From Polynucleobacter sp. HIN11 (GTDB taxonomy: Bacteria; Pseudomonadota; Gammaproteobacteria; Burkholderiales; Burkholderiaceae), in assembly GCF_030297675.1 (NCBI RefSeq), contig NZ_AP028142.1:434001-498000 (forward strand): a DNA stretch of 64,000 nt, written 5' to 3'. The notes below the pieces were generated by a model. That model was not told the DNA's origin. It was given only the letters and a program-made list of their open reading frames with translations, and did no database searches. Both the position numbers and the translations under genes were made by a program. Positions within the stretch are counted from its first letter, which is position 1. Every line of letters begins with the position of its first letter. Of this stretch, positions 17,459 through 25,381 are shown one piece after another.

Positions 17459-18535
17459 GTGGCAACCCAAAAAAAATCGACTTATAACCCAGGCCCCATT
17501 ATTCTGGATATTGAGGGGATTACCTTAAACCAACACGATATCCGACGCATAAAAAATCCCTTGACGGGAGGCGTAATTTTATTTGGGCGTAACTTCCAAT
17601 CTCGTAAACAATTAACTGCACTCACTAAATCAATCAAGCAAGTCCGCTCTGACATTCTGATATGCATTGATCATGAGGGAGGTCGAGTGCAACGTTGTAA
17701 AACGGATGGGTTTACGCATCTTCCTGCTATGCGCCGCCTGGGTGATCTATGGATGCGCAATGGAGTTGGGGCAAGCTCTGCAATTTCCGCGATGAAGGCA
17801 GTAACCGCATGCGGCTACGTACTTGCAACCGAGCTAAGAGCGTGTGGAGTTGACTTTAGTTTCACGCCCGTTTTGGATTTGGATTATGCCCGCAGTGGTG
17901 TGATTGGCGATCGCTCATTTCATCGCAACCCAGAAATTGTGTATGTTCTAGCAAAAGGCTTGAATGAGGGACTCCGCTTAGGTGATATGGCTAATTGCGG
18001 TAAGCACTTCCCGGGACATGGATGGGCTGAGGCAGACTCTCATATTGCTATTCCCCAAGACGAACGCTCACTAAAATCAATTGAGAGTGATGATATGAAG
18101 CCTTACGAGTGGCTTGATATCAGTCTTGCCTCAGTGATGCCTGCTCATGTCATTTATTCCAAGATTGATGCATTACCGGCAGGCTTTTCTAGCATTTGGT
18201 TGCAAACCATCTTGCGTAAAAAGCTAAAGTTTGGTGGTGTAATTTTTAGTGACGACCTCTCGATGGAGGGGGCGAGTGTTGCTGGTGATGTGGTTCAGGG
18301 TGCGCAATTAGCCCTCAAAGCAGGATGTGATGCAGTGCTGATTTGTAATCGCCCCGATCTTGCTGATCGCTTACTCAAGGAGCTAAGCGTTTCTCAAACG
18401 AAATTCAAAGAGTCTGTAACGCGACTCAAGAAATTATTTCCGAAGGGTGAATCCCAGTCCTGGGATGAATTGCAGAAAGACACTGAGTATCTGCATGCCA
18501 AGGATTTATTAAAAACCCTTGGACTTATTCATTAA
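17459..18535 (+). CDS. nagZ: Beta-N-acetylhexosaminidase NagZ
   Basis: A cytoplasmic family-3 glycosidase of about 358 residues that removes GlcNAc from anhydro-muropeptides during peptidoglycan recycling. The motifs are DHEGGRVQR, KHFPGHGWAEADSH (the His/Asp acid-base loop special to NagZ) and FSDDLSMEG (nucleophile Asp). The frame is open from an ATG at 17405 inside acpS; I chose GTG 17459, 4 bases after the acpS stop, because family homology starts just after it. Its TAA shares a TTAA tetranucleotide with the efp stop on the other strand. Confidence 0.9.
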   Translation: MATQKKSTYNPGPIILDIEGITLNQHDIRRIKNPLTGGVILFGRNFQSRKQLTALTKSIKQVRSDILICIDHEGGRVQRCKTDGFTHLPAMRRLGDLWMRNGVGASSAISAMKAVTACGYVLATELRACGVDFSFTPVLDLDYARSGVIGDRSFHRNPEIVYVLAKGLNEGLRLGDMANCGKHFPGHGWAEADSHIAIPQDERSLKSIESDDMKPYEWLDISLASVMPAHVIYSKIDALPAGFSSIWLQTILRKKLKFGGVIFSDDLSMEGASVAGDVVQGAQLALKAGCDAVLICNRPDLADRLLKELSVSQTKFKESVTRLKKLFPKGESQSWDELQKDTEYLHAKDLLKTLGLIH

Positions 18536-19092
18536 TTTGCGCGACTACGATATTCGCCGGTGCGGGTATCGATTTCAATTTTGTCCCCAGTGGTGCAGAA
18601 CAAGGGTACTTGAATCTCAAAGCCGGTTGCAATTTTGGCGCTTTTAAGTACCTTACCAGAACTGGTATCACCTTTTACAGCTGGCTCAGTGTAGGTAATC
18701 TCACGCACAACCGAGGTAGGTAATTCAACAGAAATGGCGCGGCCGTCGTAGAACACAACCTCAACCGCCATACCTTCCTCGAGGTAATTGAGCGAATCAC
18801 CCATATTGTCTTTCTCGACCTCATATTGGTTATAGTCACTGTCCATAAAGGTGTACATTGGGTCTGCAAAATAGGAGTAGGTGCATTCTTTCTTTTCAAG
18901 GATCACAACATCAAATTTATCATCCGCTTTATAAACACCCTCATTCGGAGCCGCTGTTAATAGGTTCTTGTACTTCATTTTGACTACGGCTGAGTTGCGG
19001 CCTGAGCGGCTATATTCGTGTTTTTGGACCACCATAGGGTCACCATTAATCATGACAACATTACCCACGCGGAGTTCTTGAGCGATTTTCAT
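18532..19092 (-). CDS. efp: Elongation factor P, arginine-32 type
   Basis: A 186-residue factor that relieves ribosome stalling at polyproline. Three beta-barrel domains are recognisable. The tip loop is SRSGRNSA with Arg at position 32, the residue rhamnosylated by EarP in beta- and some gammaproteobacteria, rather than the beta-lysylated Lys34 of E. coli. earP lies directly upstream on the same strand, which supports this. AGGA stands 6 bases before the ATG. Confidence 0.96.
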   Translation of the reverse strand: MKIAQELRVGNVVMINGDPMVVQKHEYSRSGRNSAVVKMKYKNLLTAAPNEGVYKADDKFDVVILEKKECTYSYFADPMYTFMDSDYNQYEVEKDNMGDSLNYLEEGMAVEVVFYDGRAISVELPTSVVREITYTEPAVKGDTSSGKVLKSAKIATGFEIQVPLFCTTGDKIEIDTRTGEYRSRAN

Positions 19093-19171
19093 AATAATTC
19101 CTGATGTTTACGGATATTGGGCCCTAATGAGACCAATTGATTCAAACCCATTATTTTAACTGGTTAATGAT

Positions 19172-20215
19172 TTAACTGACAAACTGAACTAATCTGCCTG
19201 CTAAGCCGCCATCGGATTGTTCATGGATTAGGACTCTTTGCCAGTGTTTAGCATGCTCTAACCACGTCGGTAGTTGGTCCCACCAGTCTTGAGCCTTCCG
19301 CCAATTCATTGCATCTGTAATGAGGTTTTGCAGGCGTGGATCGACGCCCTTAAGGTAGAGATCTAAAAATGCTTTGAGCTTGGTGTGATGCGCACCGTCG
19401 TCTTGGGGATAGATATTCCAAATAAAGGGTTTTCCTGCTAACTGCGCCCGAATAAACGAATCCTCCCCGCGCACAATGTTGAAATCACAGTGCGCTAAGA
19501 GCCAGTCGTAATCATCTTGCGGAATAAATGGCATCGAGATCAGATTTAAATTTGGCCAGTGGTGCTGTTGTAGATTGAGTAATTGCGCATTACCAAATGC
19601 TAAAAAAATATCAAATGGCTCTCCCAGTTGATTAAGGTTTGCGAGCCATTCTTTAATTGGCGCCCCGGGATAGGAAAAAATACTCATTTTTTTTGAATGG
19701 GGCCGAGACTTTTGCCAGGTTAGCTTTAGGCTTTTGGGGCAGTCTTCTTGATCAATTTTTGGAATGGGATCAAGTAATAAGCCTCCGGTATTGGTTTGAA
19801 ATCCCGGAAAGAAGAAATACTTTTGTAAACCATGCGTATTGGGGGATGGTTTGCCATGAAAGTCCGCAACCCATGGCTCTGCACTTAAATATTCAAGATT
19901 GATCAGAATCGGCTTTTGAGGTGCGATCAAAATACTATTGAGATAGCGGGCGGGTAGCTCACATGAAAACGCTTGGATCACAATATCGGGTAGCTCTGGC
20001 GGATGCCGGGCATTTTGATAACTGGTTTCCCAGGGAAGAACCTCAATACCCTTAAGATGGGATTGCTCCATCATGATGAGTTGCAGAGTATGTAAATCAT
20101 CGCAAAATAGGCGTATATTTTGATCGTATTGAGTTGCCAGTGATCGCGCTAGACGCCAGCAAATACCCGCATCGCCATAGTTATCGATAATTTGGCAGAA
20201 AATATCCCAACGCAT
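19172..20215 (-). CDS. earP: EF-P arginine rhamnosyltransferase EarP
   Basis: A 347-residue inverting glycosyltransferase (DUF2331) that moves rhamnose from dTDP-rhamnose to Arg32 of EF-P. The N-terminal WDIFCQIIDNYGDAGICWRLA is the family signature and includes the catalytic Asp region. FNIVRGEDSFIRAQLAGKPFIW is the nucleotide-sugar binding segment. The start ATG fits the family exactly, which puts it head to head with uvrC with a 2-base overlap of the start codons. efp follows 80 bases downstream. Confidence 0.93.
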   Translation of the reverse strand: MRWDIFCQIIDNYGDAGICWRLARSLATQYDQNIRLFCDDLHTLQLIMMEQSHLKGIEVLPWETSYQNARHPPELPDIVIQAFSCELPARYLNSILIAPQKPILINLEYLSAEPWVADFHGKPSPNTHGLQKYFFFPGFQTNTGGLLLDPIPKIDQEDCPKSLKLTWQKSRPHSKKMSIFSYPGAPIKEWLANLNQLGEPFDIFLAFGNAQLLNLQQHHWPNLNLISMPFIPQDDYDWLLAHCDFNIVRGEDSFIRAQLAGKPFIWNIYPQDDGAHHTKLKAFLDLYLKGVDPRLQNLITDAMNWRKAQDWWDQLPTWLEHAKHWQRVLIHEQSDGGLAGRLVQFVS

Positions 20216-22094
20216 GACTAATTTACTTCCTGAATCCTTACGAATTGATTTAAAGGGGCTTCCTGGGCTACCAGGCGTCTATCGCTTTTTTGATGAGTCA
20301 GGCCATATCTTATATGTTGGCAAAGCCAAGGATCTTAAACGGCGGGTCTCGAGTTATTTTCAGAAGAAAAACCATTCCCCTCGAATTGAGCGAATGGTCA
20401 AGCGCATTATCCGTTTCGAAATTACGATTACTCGCACCGAAACTGAGGCCTTGATTCTTGAAAATAATCTGATTAAAGAATATGGCCCACCATTCAATAT
20501 TCTTTTTAGAGATGACAAATCCTATCCTTATCTGATGCTCACAGGGCACGATTACCCTCGTTTAGCCTCATATCGCGGCAAGATTGATCGACGCAATCGT
20601 TACTTTGGACCCTTCCCGAACTCCTGGGCGGTTCGTAATAGCGTGCAAATTTTGCAAAAAGTATTTCGCTTGCGAACCTGTGAGGATACGATTTTTCGTA
20701 ATCGAAGTCGCCCCTGTCTATTGCATCAAATTCATCGCTGTAGTGCGCCGTGCGTGGGTAAGTTGACCAAGGATCAATATTCCCAAGATGTTAATCAAGC
20801 CCTGCGATTCTTAGAGGGTAACCATCAAGTTGTTCTGGCTGAACTGGAGCGTGAGATGGAAAACTACAGTGCTGCTATGGAGTTCGAGATGGCAGCTGTA
20901 ATTCGTGATCGTATTGCTGACTTATCCAATGTTCTTCAGCAGCAGTCTATGGATGTAGTGGCCGAAGGGGAGGGCGATGTTGATATTTTGGCAGCCGCCG
21001 AAATCGATGGCCAAATCTGTGTCAATTTAGCGATGGTTCGTGGCGGCCGTCACTTGGGGGATCGTGCCTATTTTTCCAAGGGTATAAAGTCATCCGAAGA
21101 TGAGCCAATTGACCTGCAAATCATTCTTGAAACTTTTATTCAACAACACTATTTATCGACCGACTCATCTTCTGAGCTGGCAGTGATTACGCCCTCCGTC
21201 ATGATTACGAACGTACCATTAAAGGGCGAACGCGCTGAAGCGATCTGTCAAGCGCTGATGGAACGCTCCACACGAACTATTTCGTTTTTATATCAACCAC
21301 AGGGTCAGCGCAAGCATTGGTTAGCGATGGCCGAGGGGAATGCCAAGATTGCCTTGCTGCGTCGCATCGCAGAAGCGGGTGGGCAGCTTGCTCGGGTTCG
21401 AGCACTCACAGATGCCCTTGGTATTGATTTGGAGCAACTTGATCAATTACGTATCGAGTGCTTCGATATTAGCCACACATCCGGTGAAGCCACTCAAGCA
21501 TCCTGCGTAGTCTTTGCTAAAAATGAACTCCAACCCAGTGAGTATCGACGCTTTAACATTACCGGCATTACAGCCGGAGATGATTACGCAGCGATGCAGC
21601 AAGTATTGCAACGCCGCTATGCAAATTTTCAGGAAATCCCGGCCGATAAAGTACCGCAGCTTGTTTTCATTGATGGTGGTAAGGGCCAAGTAGAAGTAGC
21701 GAGGAAGGTCTTTAGTGAGCTCGGCATTGATATTGGGCTCATTGTTGGTATTGCTAAAGGTGAGGATCGTAAGGTTGGTTTAGAAACTCTGATCTTTGCT
21801 GATGAGCGGGAGCCCATCCGATTAGGTTCGGATAGCCAGGCGCTCATGTTGATTGCACAGATTCGGGATGAGGCGCATCGTTTTGCAATTACCGGGATGC
21901 GCGCCAAGCGTGCTAAGTCACGGACTGTTTCTAGACTTGAGGAAATGGAGGGCATCGGGGCCAAGCGCCGTCAAAAATTATTGGCACGCTTTGGTGGGCT
22001 GCGGGGAGTTACAAATGCAACGGTTGAGGAGTTAGCAAGCGTGGATGGAATTTCTCAAACTCTGGCGGAGCAGATATACCGTCAGCTTCATTAA
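20214..22094 (+). CDS. uvrC: Excinuclease ABC subunit C
   Basis: A 626-residue nuclease that makes both incisions in nucleotide excision repair. The order is GIY-YIG domain (GVYRFFDESGHILYVGKAKDLKRR, about 20-43), UVR motif (about 205-240), RNase H-like nuclease (ECFDISHTSGE, IDGGKGQ) and tandem helix-hairpin-helix at the C-terminus. No Shine-Dalgarno is visible. Its start codon overlaps that of earP on the other strand, so its promoter must lie inside earP. Confidence 0.96.
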   Translation: MTNLLPESLRIDLKGLPGLPGVYRFFDESGHILYVGKAKDLKRRVSSYFQKKNHSPRIERMVKRIIRFEITITRTETEALILENNLIKEYGPPFNILFRDDKSYPYLMLTGHDYPRLASYRGKIDRRNRYFGPFPNSWAVRNSVQILQKVFRLRTCEDTIFRNRSRPCLLHQIHRCSAPCVGKLTKDQYSQDVNQALRFLEGNHQVVLAELEREMENYSAAMEFEMAAVIRDRIADLSNVLQQQSMDVVAEGEGDVDILAAAEIDGQICVNLAMVRGGRHLGDRAYFSKGIKSSEDEPIDLQIILETFIQQHYLSTDSSSELAVITPSVMITNVPLKGERAEAICQALMERSTRTISFLYQPQGQRKHWLAMAEGNAKIALLRRIAEAGGQLARVRALTDALGIDLEQLDQLRIECFDISHTSGEATQASCVVFAKNELQPSEYRRFNITGITAGDDYAAMQQVLQRRYANFQEIPADKVPQLVFIDGGKGQVEVARKVFSELGIDIGLIVGIAKGEDRKVGLETLIFADEREPIRLGSDSQALMLIAQIRDEAHRFAITGMRAKRAKSRTVSRLEEMEGIGAKRRQKLLARFGGLRGVTNATVEELASVDGISQTLAEQIYRQLH

Positions 22095-22112
22095 TCGATC
22101 AATTAAATCGTT

Positions 22113-22118
22113 TATTCT
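22113..22118 (+). promoter_or_regulatory. Candidate -10 of pgsA, 6 bases before the ATG
   Basis: TATTCT lies exactly 6 bases before the pgsA ATG, in the 30-base gap after uvrC. There is no Shine-Dalgarno. The -35 is poor (TTAATC). The layout matches lexA, dnaB and the MFS gene in this window. Confidence 0.35.
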
Positions 22119-22124
22119 CCAAAA

Positions 22125-22694
22125 ATGCCATTTAATTTACCCATCGCTTTGACCTGGCTGCGTGTAGCGGCCATTCCATTATTGGTGGGGATTTTCTATT
22201 TACCAAATGATTGGTTATCACCGCCCGAGAAAAATATCTTTTCAACAGGCATTTTTGTATTTGCCGCCATTACGGATTGGTTAGATGGATTCTTGGCAAG
22301 ACGGATGAACCAAGAGTCGGCCTTTGGACAATTTTTAGATCCTGTAGCGGATAAATTAATTGTGGCTGCTGCTTTGCTGGTATTACTCAATTTGGATCGG
22401 GTTCAGACCTGGGTCGCATTGGTCATTATTGGGCGTGAGATCACCATTTCTGCTCTGCGTGAGTGGATGGCGCAAGTTGGTGCCTCACGAAGCGTTGCTG
22501 TTCATATGGTCGGTAAATTAAAAACAACTGCCCAGTTAATTGCGATCCCCTTTTTGCTATTCAATGGGCAAATCTTGGGTATCCATAGCTCTCTTTTGGG
22601 GACTTGGCTGATTTGGATTGCTGCTTTTCTGACGCTTTGGTCCATGTTTTACTATCTACAAAAGGCGTTACCGCAATTAACCAATAAGCCGTAA
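22125..22694 (+). CDS. pgsA: CDP-diacylglycerol-glycerol-3-phosphate phosphatidyltransferase
   Basis: A 189-residue inner-membrane enzyme making phosphatidylglycerol phosphate. The CDP-alcohol phosphatidyltransferase motif is intact: DWLDGFLARRMN followed by FGQFLDPVADKL (D-G-A-R-G-D-D pattern). Several membrane segments flank it. It follows uvrC and precedes two tRNA genes, an order seen in many proteobacteria. Confidence 0.93.
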   Translation: MPFNLPIALTWLRVAAIPLLVGIFYLPNDWLSPPEKNIFSTGIFVFAAITDWLDGFLARRMNQESAFGQFLDPVADKLIVAAALLVLLNLDRVQTWVALVIIGREITISALREWMAQVGASRSVAVHMVGKLKTTAQLIAIPFLLFNGQILGIHSSLLGTWLIWIAAFLTLWSMFYYLQKALPQLTNKP

Positions 22695-22758
22695 AACCAG
22701 GAAATTTTGCTAATTAGGACCTCATCCTCGAATCTTTGCTAAACTGTCGATCCTGTAA

Positions 22759-22835
22759 TGCGGGAATAGCTCAGTTGGTAGAGCGCAACCTTGCCAAGGT
22801 TGAGGTCGCGAGTTCGAGCCTCGTTTCCCGCTCCA
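22759..22835 (+). tRNA. tRNA-Gly (GCC)
   Basis: The acceptor stem GCGGGAA/TTCCCGC, D arm, anticodon loop TTGCCAA (anticodon GCC), T arm with TTCGAGC and an encoded CCA are all present. The gene measures 77 bases, one more than the usual 76 for this tRNA: the 3' side of the anticodon stem and variable loop read GGTTTGAGGTC, with one T more than the family pattern. A bulged T or a 6-base variable loop would result (see findings). Confidence 0.95.
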
Positions 22836-22842
22836 TTCATTG

Positions 22843-22870
22843 ATGGGAAGCCCCAAAAGCTTCCCATTTT
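22843..22870 (+). terminator. Intrinsic terminator between the two tRNA genes
   Basis: A perfect 9-base-pair stem, ATGGGAAGC at 22843-22851 and GCTTCCCAT at 22859-22867, with a 7-base loop and four T. It follows tRNA-Gly by 7 bases, so tRNA-Cys probably has a separate promoter. Confidence 0.85.
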
Positions 22871-22907
22871 GTTTGAGTTGATGTTTGGTGCATTCCAAAC
22901 CAATTAG

Positions 22908-22981
22908 GGCGCGTTGGCCGAGTGGTTAGGCAGGAGCCTGCAAAGCTTCGTACGGGGGTTCGATTCCCTCACGCGCCTCCA
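22908..22981 (+). tRNA. tRNA-Cys (GCA)
   Basis: A complete 74-base cloverleaf: acceptor GGCGCGT/ACGCGCC, anticodon loop CTGCAAA (GCA), T loop TTCGATT and encoded CCA at 22979-22981. Stems pair throughout with only G-T wobbles. Confidence 0.96.
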
Positions 22982-23062
22982 CCCATAATCATTGACGAAT
23001 TAACCCTCTGCCCTAAAATAGCAAAAACTGGTATTTTTTATCCATTAGCCTTGGAACAAATC

Positions 23063-23521
23063 ATGAATCGATTGATCTCGAAAACACATTTTGTTGCTCT
23101 TACTGCAGCTGCGCTGTTGGGGGCCTGTGCTACTGGTGATAGTCCCACGGGAACCCAGGAGGAAATCAATCAAATTCAGTCGCAGTTGCTTGGCGACATG
23201 CCTTTACCAACTGGGGCCAAAATTATTGGGTCTGATTCATTGATTATTGGTCGTGGCGATGGCTGGGTAGGCCGAGTCAATATCAGCGCCTTACAAGGTG
23301 CAACCGATGTGTACGCGTTTTTTCAATCCGAGTATCCCAAAGCAGGGTGGACCACGGTTACCGCCACGAAATCAAAAACCAGTTTCTTGGTCTTTACCAA
23401 AGGCGAACGCACTTGCACGGTTGAGATTAATGAGGGATCTCTGACGGGCCCTAAATCCATCATAACAATCACTTCTTCGCCTAAAAATGCGAATGTGATT
23501 GCGCCAACCCGTAAACCTTAA
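23063..23521 (+). CDS. Small secreted lipoprotein of unknown function
   Basis: A 152-residue protein with a lipoprotein signal peptide: lipobox LLGAC with Cys22, followed by ATGDSPTG, which suggests outer-membrane sorting. The mature part has about 130 residues, with a segment resembling small beta-rich envelope proteins (VYAFFQSEYPKAGWTTV). I do not recognise a named family. The open frame runs up into tRNA-Cys, but the ATG at 23063 is the sensible start. Its TAA shares a TTAA tetranucleotide with the lexA stop on the other strand. Confidence 0.75.
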   Translation: MNRLISKTHFVALTAAALLGACATGDSPTGTQEEINQIQSQLLGDMPLPTGAKIIGSDSLIIGRGDGWVGRVNISALQGATDVYAFFQSEYPKAGWTTVTATKSKTSFLVFTKGERTCTVEINEGSLTGPKSIITITSSPKNANVIAPTRKP

Positions 23522-24222
23522 ATACCGTTTGCTCGGATTAGCCCAACCGCTTGCCCCTCAAGGGCAAAGCTAGAATCTGCGCGCACGATGATGTTCTCAA
23601 AATCAGGATTTTCAGCTTGGAGCTCGAGGTAGGGGCCATTTACCCCCTTCTTTTGTTGAAAGCGCTTCACGGTGACCTCATCATCAATGCGGGCAACCAC
23701 GATGTCGCCATTACGCGCTTGGGTGGTCTTTTTAACGGCTAAATAGTCACCATCGAGAATACCTGCATCCCGCATGCTCATCCCTTTGACGCGCAGCAGG
23801 TAGTCTGCGCCCTTACTAAATAAGCTAGGGTCAACTGGAATATGTTTCTCAATATGTTCAATCGCAGTAATGGGTGAGCCTGCGGCAACCCGACCAATTA
23901 AGGGAAGGGTGAGTTGTTGCAAACTGCCCGATGGCAAGTTCAATTGACGAAAATTTTTATCCTGAGTTACAGGCTGCGAGTTGGTTACTCGAATGCCTCT
24001 CGATGTTCCTGGGCTTAATTCGATATAGCCCTTTTTGGCCAATGCTCGCAAATGTTCCTCGGCAGCATTGGCAGATGCAAAACCAAGTCGATTCGCTATT
24101 TCAGCGCGGGTGGGAGGAAGCCCGCTTTCCTCAATGGCCAAGGTAATAAGCCCCAAAATCTCTTCTTGCCGAGCAGTCAGTTTTGGTAGAGATGGGCTGT
24201 CAATTACTGTATTTATATTCAT
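23518..24222 (-). CDS. lexA: SOS repressor LexA
   Basis: A repressor of about 234 residues. The N-terminal winged helix (KLTARQEEILGLITLAIEE, then PPTRAEIANRLGF) precedes the S24 autoprotease domain. The cleavage site Ala-Gly is in GRVAAGSPI, the catalytic Ser is in KGMSMRDAGILDGD and the Lys is in DDEVTVKRF. It has about a dozen more N-terminal residues than usual. ATG 24222 is chosen over the upstream ATG at 24252 because a strong promoter and a LexA box lie between them. Confidence 0.93.
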   Translation of the reverse strand: MNINTVIDSPSLPKLTARQEEILGLITLAIEESGLPPTRAEIANRLGFASANAAEEHLRALAKKGYIELSPGTSRGIRVTNSQPVTQDKNFRQLNLPSGSLQQLTLPLIGRVAAGSPITAIEHIEKHIPVDPSLFSKGADYLLRVKGMSMRDAGILDGDYLAVKKTTQARNGDIVVARIDDEVTVKRFQQKKGVNGPYLELQAENPDFENIIVRADSSFALEGQAVGLIRANGI

Positions 24223-24223
24223 A

Positions 24224-24239
24224 CTGGGATTGTATACAG
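24224..24239 (-). promoter_or_regulatory. LexA box on the lexA promoter
   Basis: On the minus strand the site reads CTGT, eight bases, CCAG, one mismatch from the CTGT-N8-ACAG consensus. It covers the -10 hexamer of the lexA promoter and ends one base before the start codon, so bound LexA would block its own transcription. Confidence 0.75.
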
Positions 24240-24257
24240 TAAAAAATGGCATTTCAA
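24229..24257 (-). promoter_or_regulatory. sigma70 promoter of lexA, start codon at the predicted +1
   Basis: TTGAAA at 24257-24252, a spacer of exactly 17 and TACAAT at 24234-24229, then six bases and ATG. The expected transcription start is the A of the ATG. No Shine-Dalgarno is present, so the message would be leaderless. Confidence 0.7.
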
Positions 24258-24274
24258 GAACTTTTGCTTGGTTG

Positions 24275-24280
24275 GATAAT
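24275..24280 (+). promoter_or_regulatory. -10 of the asparaginase gene, 6 bases before the ATG
   Basis: GATAAT followed by six bases and ATG. The poor -35 (TTCAAG at 24253-24258) overlaps the lexA -35 on the other strand. No Shine-Dalgarno is visible. Confidence 0.4.
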
Positions 24281-24286
24281 GCCTAG

Positions 24287-25279
24287 ATGTCAAATTCCTC
24301 TATTCCCTCATACATTTTGGTGATCGGCACCGGCGGTACGATCGCTGGCCTTAGGACCGATTCAGGAAATGGGGGTTATCAAGCTGGTCAAGTGCCGATT
24401 TCAACCCTTTTAGCCCGAATTGAAACAAAATTTTCTATAAAAAACATACAGTTATCTAATATTGATAGCTGTGATTTGAGTGAGTCTTTGCTAAGTAAAT
24501 TAGGTGTCCAGGTTCGCATGGGACTCGCAGACCCCGAAGTAATGGGGATTGTAATTACCCATGGCACCGATACGATGGAAGAAACGGCTACTTTCTTGGA
24601 GATTGTCTGCGGTGGATCCTCCAGAAAATTTGGCAAGAAGGTTGTTTTAACTGGAGCAATGCTTCCCTCTGATCATCCACAGGCTGATGGTCCGGGAAAT
24701 TTATCTGATGCGATTGAATTTGCCGCAGAAGCGGGCGAAGAACAGGGTGGAATTTGGGCCGTGATGGGCTCCAAATCAATACCGGGCCTTGCTTTGGTTA
24801 AAGGGCATGGCTCCCATGTGGATGCCTTTTTTGAGGAAACCTTGCCAAATGATTGGATTCAAGTTAGCAGTGACTTACCGATACCACCAGATAATCAATG
24901 GCCCTGGGTCGAAATTATTACAAGCCACTCGGGCGCCAGACCCGAAACCATCATATTTTTAGAGGATCACGGGGTTCAGGGTATTGTTCTAGCAGGCACT
25001 GGTGCTGGTACCGTGCATGAGAACCTTGCGCCCGCTCTGGAGCAGTTTATGGAGGCTGGGGGAGCGGTGGTGCGTGCCTCTCGAATCGGTAGGGGCTATA
25101 TTGGCGGCACTCTTGCCAATGGCCGATTAGCAAAGGCATTGAGCGCGGGTTATTTAAATCCCGCAAAAGCCCGAATTGCTTTGCAGCTAGCCTTATTCGC
25201 TGCCGCCCAATCAGGTGCTAATTCATTGAGTTGGCAGGATTATTTTGCTAGAATGGTGAGCTTATCGGAATTTCGGTAA
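24287..25279 (+). CDS. L-asparaginase
   Basis: A 330-residue hydrolase of asparagine to aspartate and ammonia. The two threonine active-site motifs are present: GTGGTIAG near the N-terminus and ITHGTDTMEETA about 85 residues later, with the lysine further on in the SKSIPGLALVKGHGS region. There is no signal peptide, so it is probably cytoplasmic. It is divergent from lexA across only 64 bases. Confidence 0.9.
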   Translation: MSNSSIPSYILVIGTGGTIAGLRTDSGNGGYQAGQVPISTLLARIETKFSIKNIQLSNIDSCDLSESLLSKLGVQVRMGLADPEVMGIVITHGTDTMEETATFLEIVCGGSSRKFGKKVVLTGAMLPSDHPQADGPGNLSDAIEFAAEAGEEQGGIWAVMGSKSIPGLALVKGHGSHVDAFFEETLPNDWIQVSSDLPIPPDNQWPWVEIITSHSGARPETIIFLEDHGVQGIVLAGTGAGTVHENLAPALEQFMEAGGAVVRASRIGRGYIGGTLANGRLAKALSAGYLNPAKARIALQLALFAAAQSGANSLSWQDYFARMVSLSEFR

Positions 25280-25316
25280 GTAATTTAAACAATTTGTTCC
25301 ACCCTTGCTGCACTGG

Positions 25317-25345
25317 TGCTTGATTCTTGACAGCGGAATTAAGCA
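25317..25345 (+). promoter_or_regulatory. Stable hairpin in the rpsF leader
   Basis: TGCTTGATTC at 25317-25326 pairs over ten bases (one G-T) with GAATTAAGCA at 25336-25345 around a 9-base loop. It lies 36 bases before the rpsF start. It could be an S6:S18 autoregulatory element, but the CCG motif known from that element is not evident. Confidence 0.45.
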
Positions 25346-25381
25346 AGACGCCTAGGCAGTTTTATCCATAAGGAGTGATTA

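Noticed and set aside
22922..23062. Upstream extension of the lipoprotein frame
   Set aside because: It runs through tRNA-Cys; the signal peptide begins at 23063.
24197..24213. Second possible LexA box inside lexA (CTGT near 24198)
   Set aside because: The right half does not match ACAG at the required spacing, and it lies inside the coding sequence.
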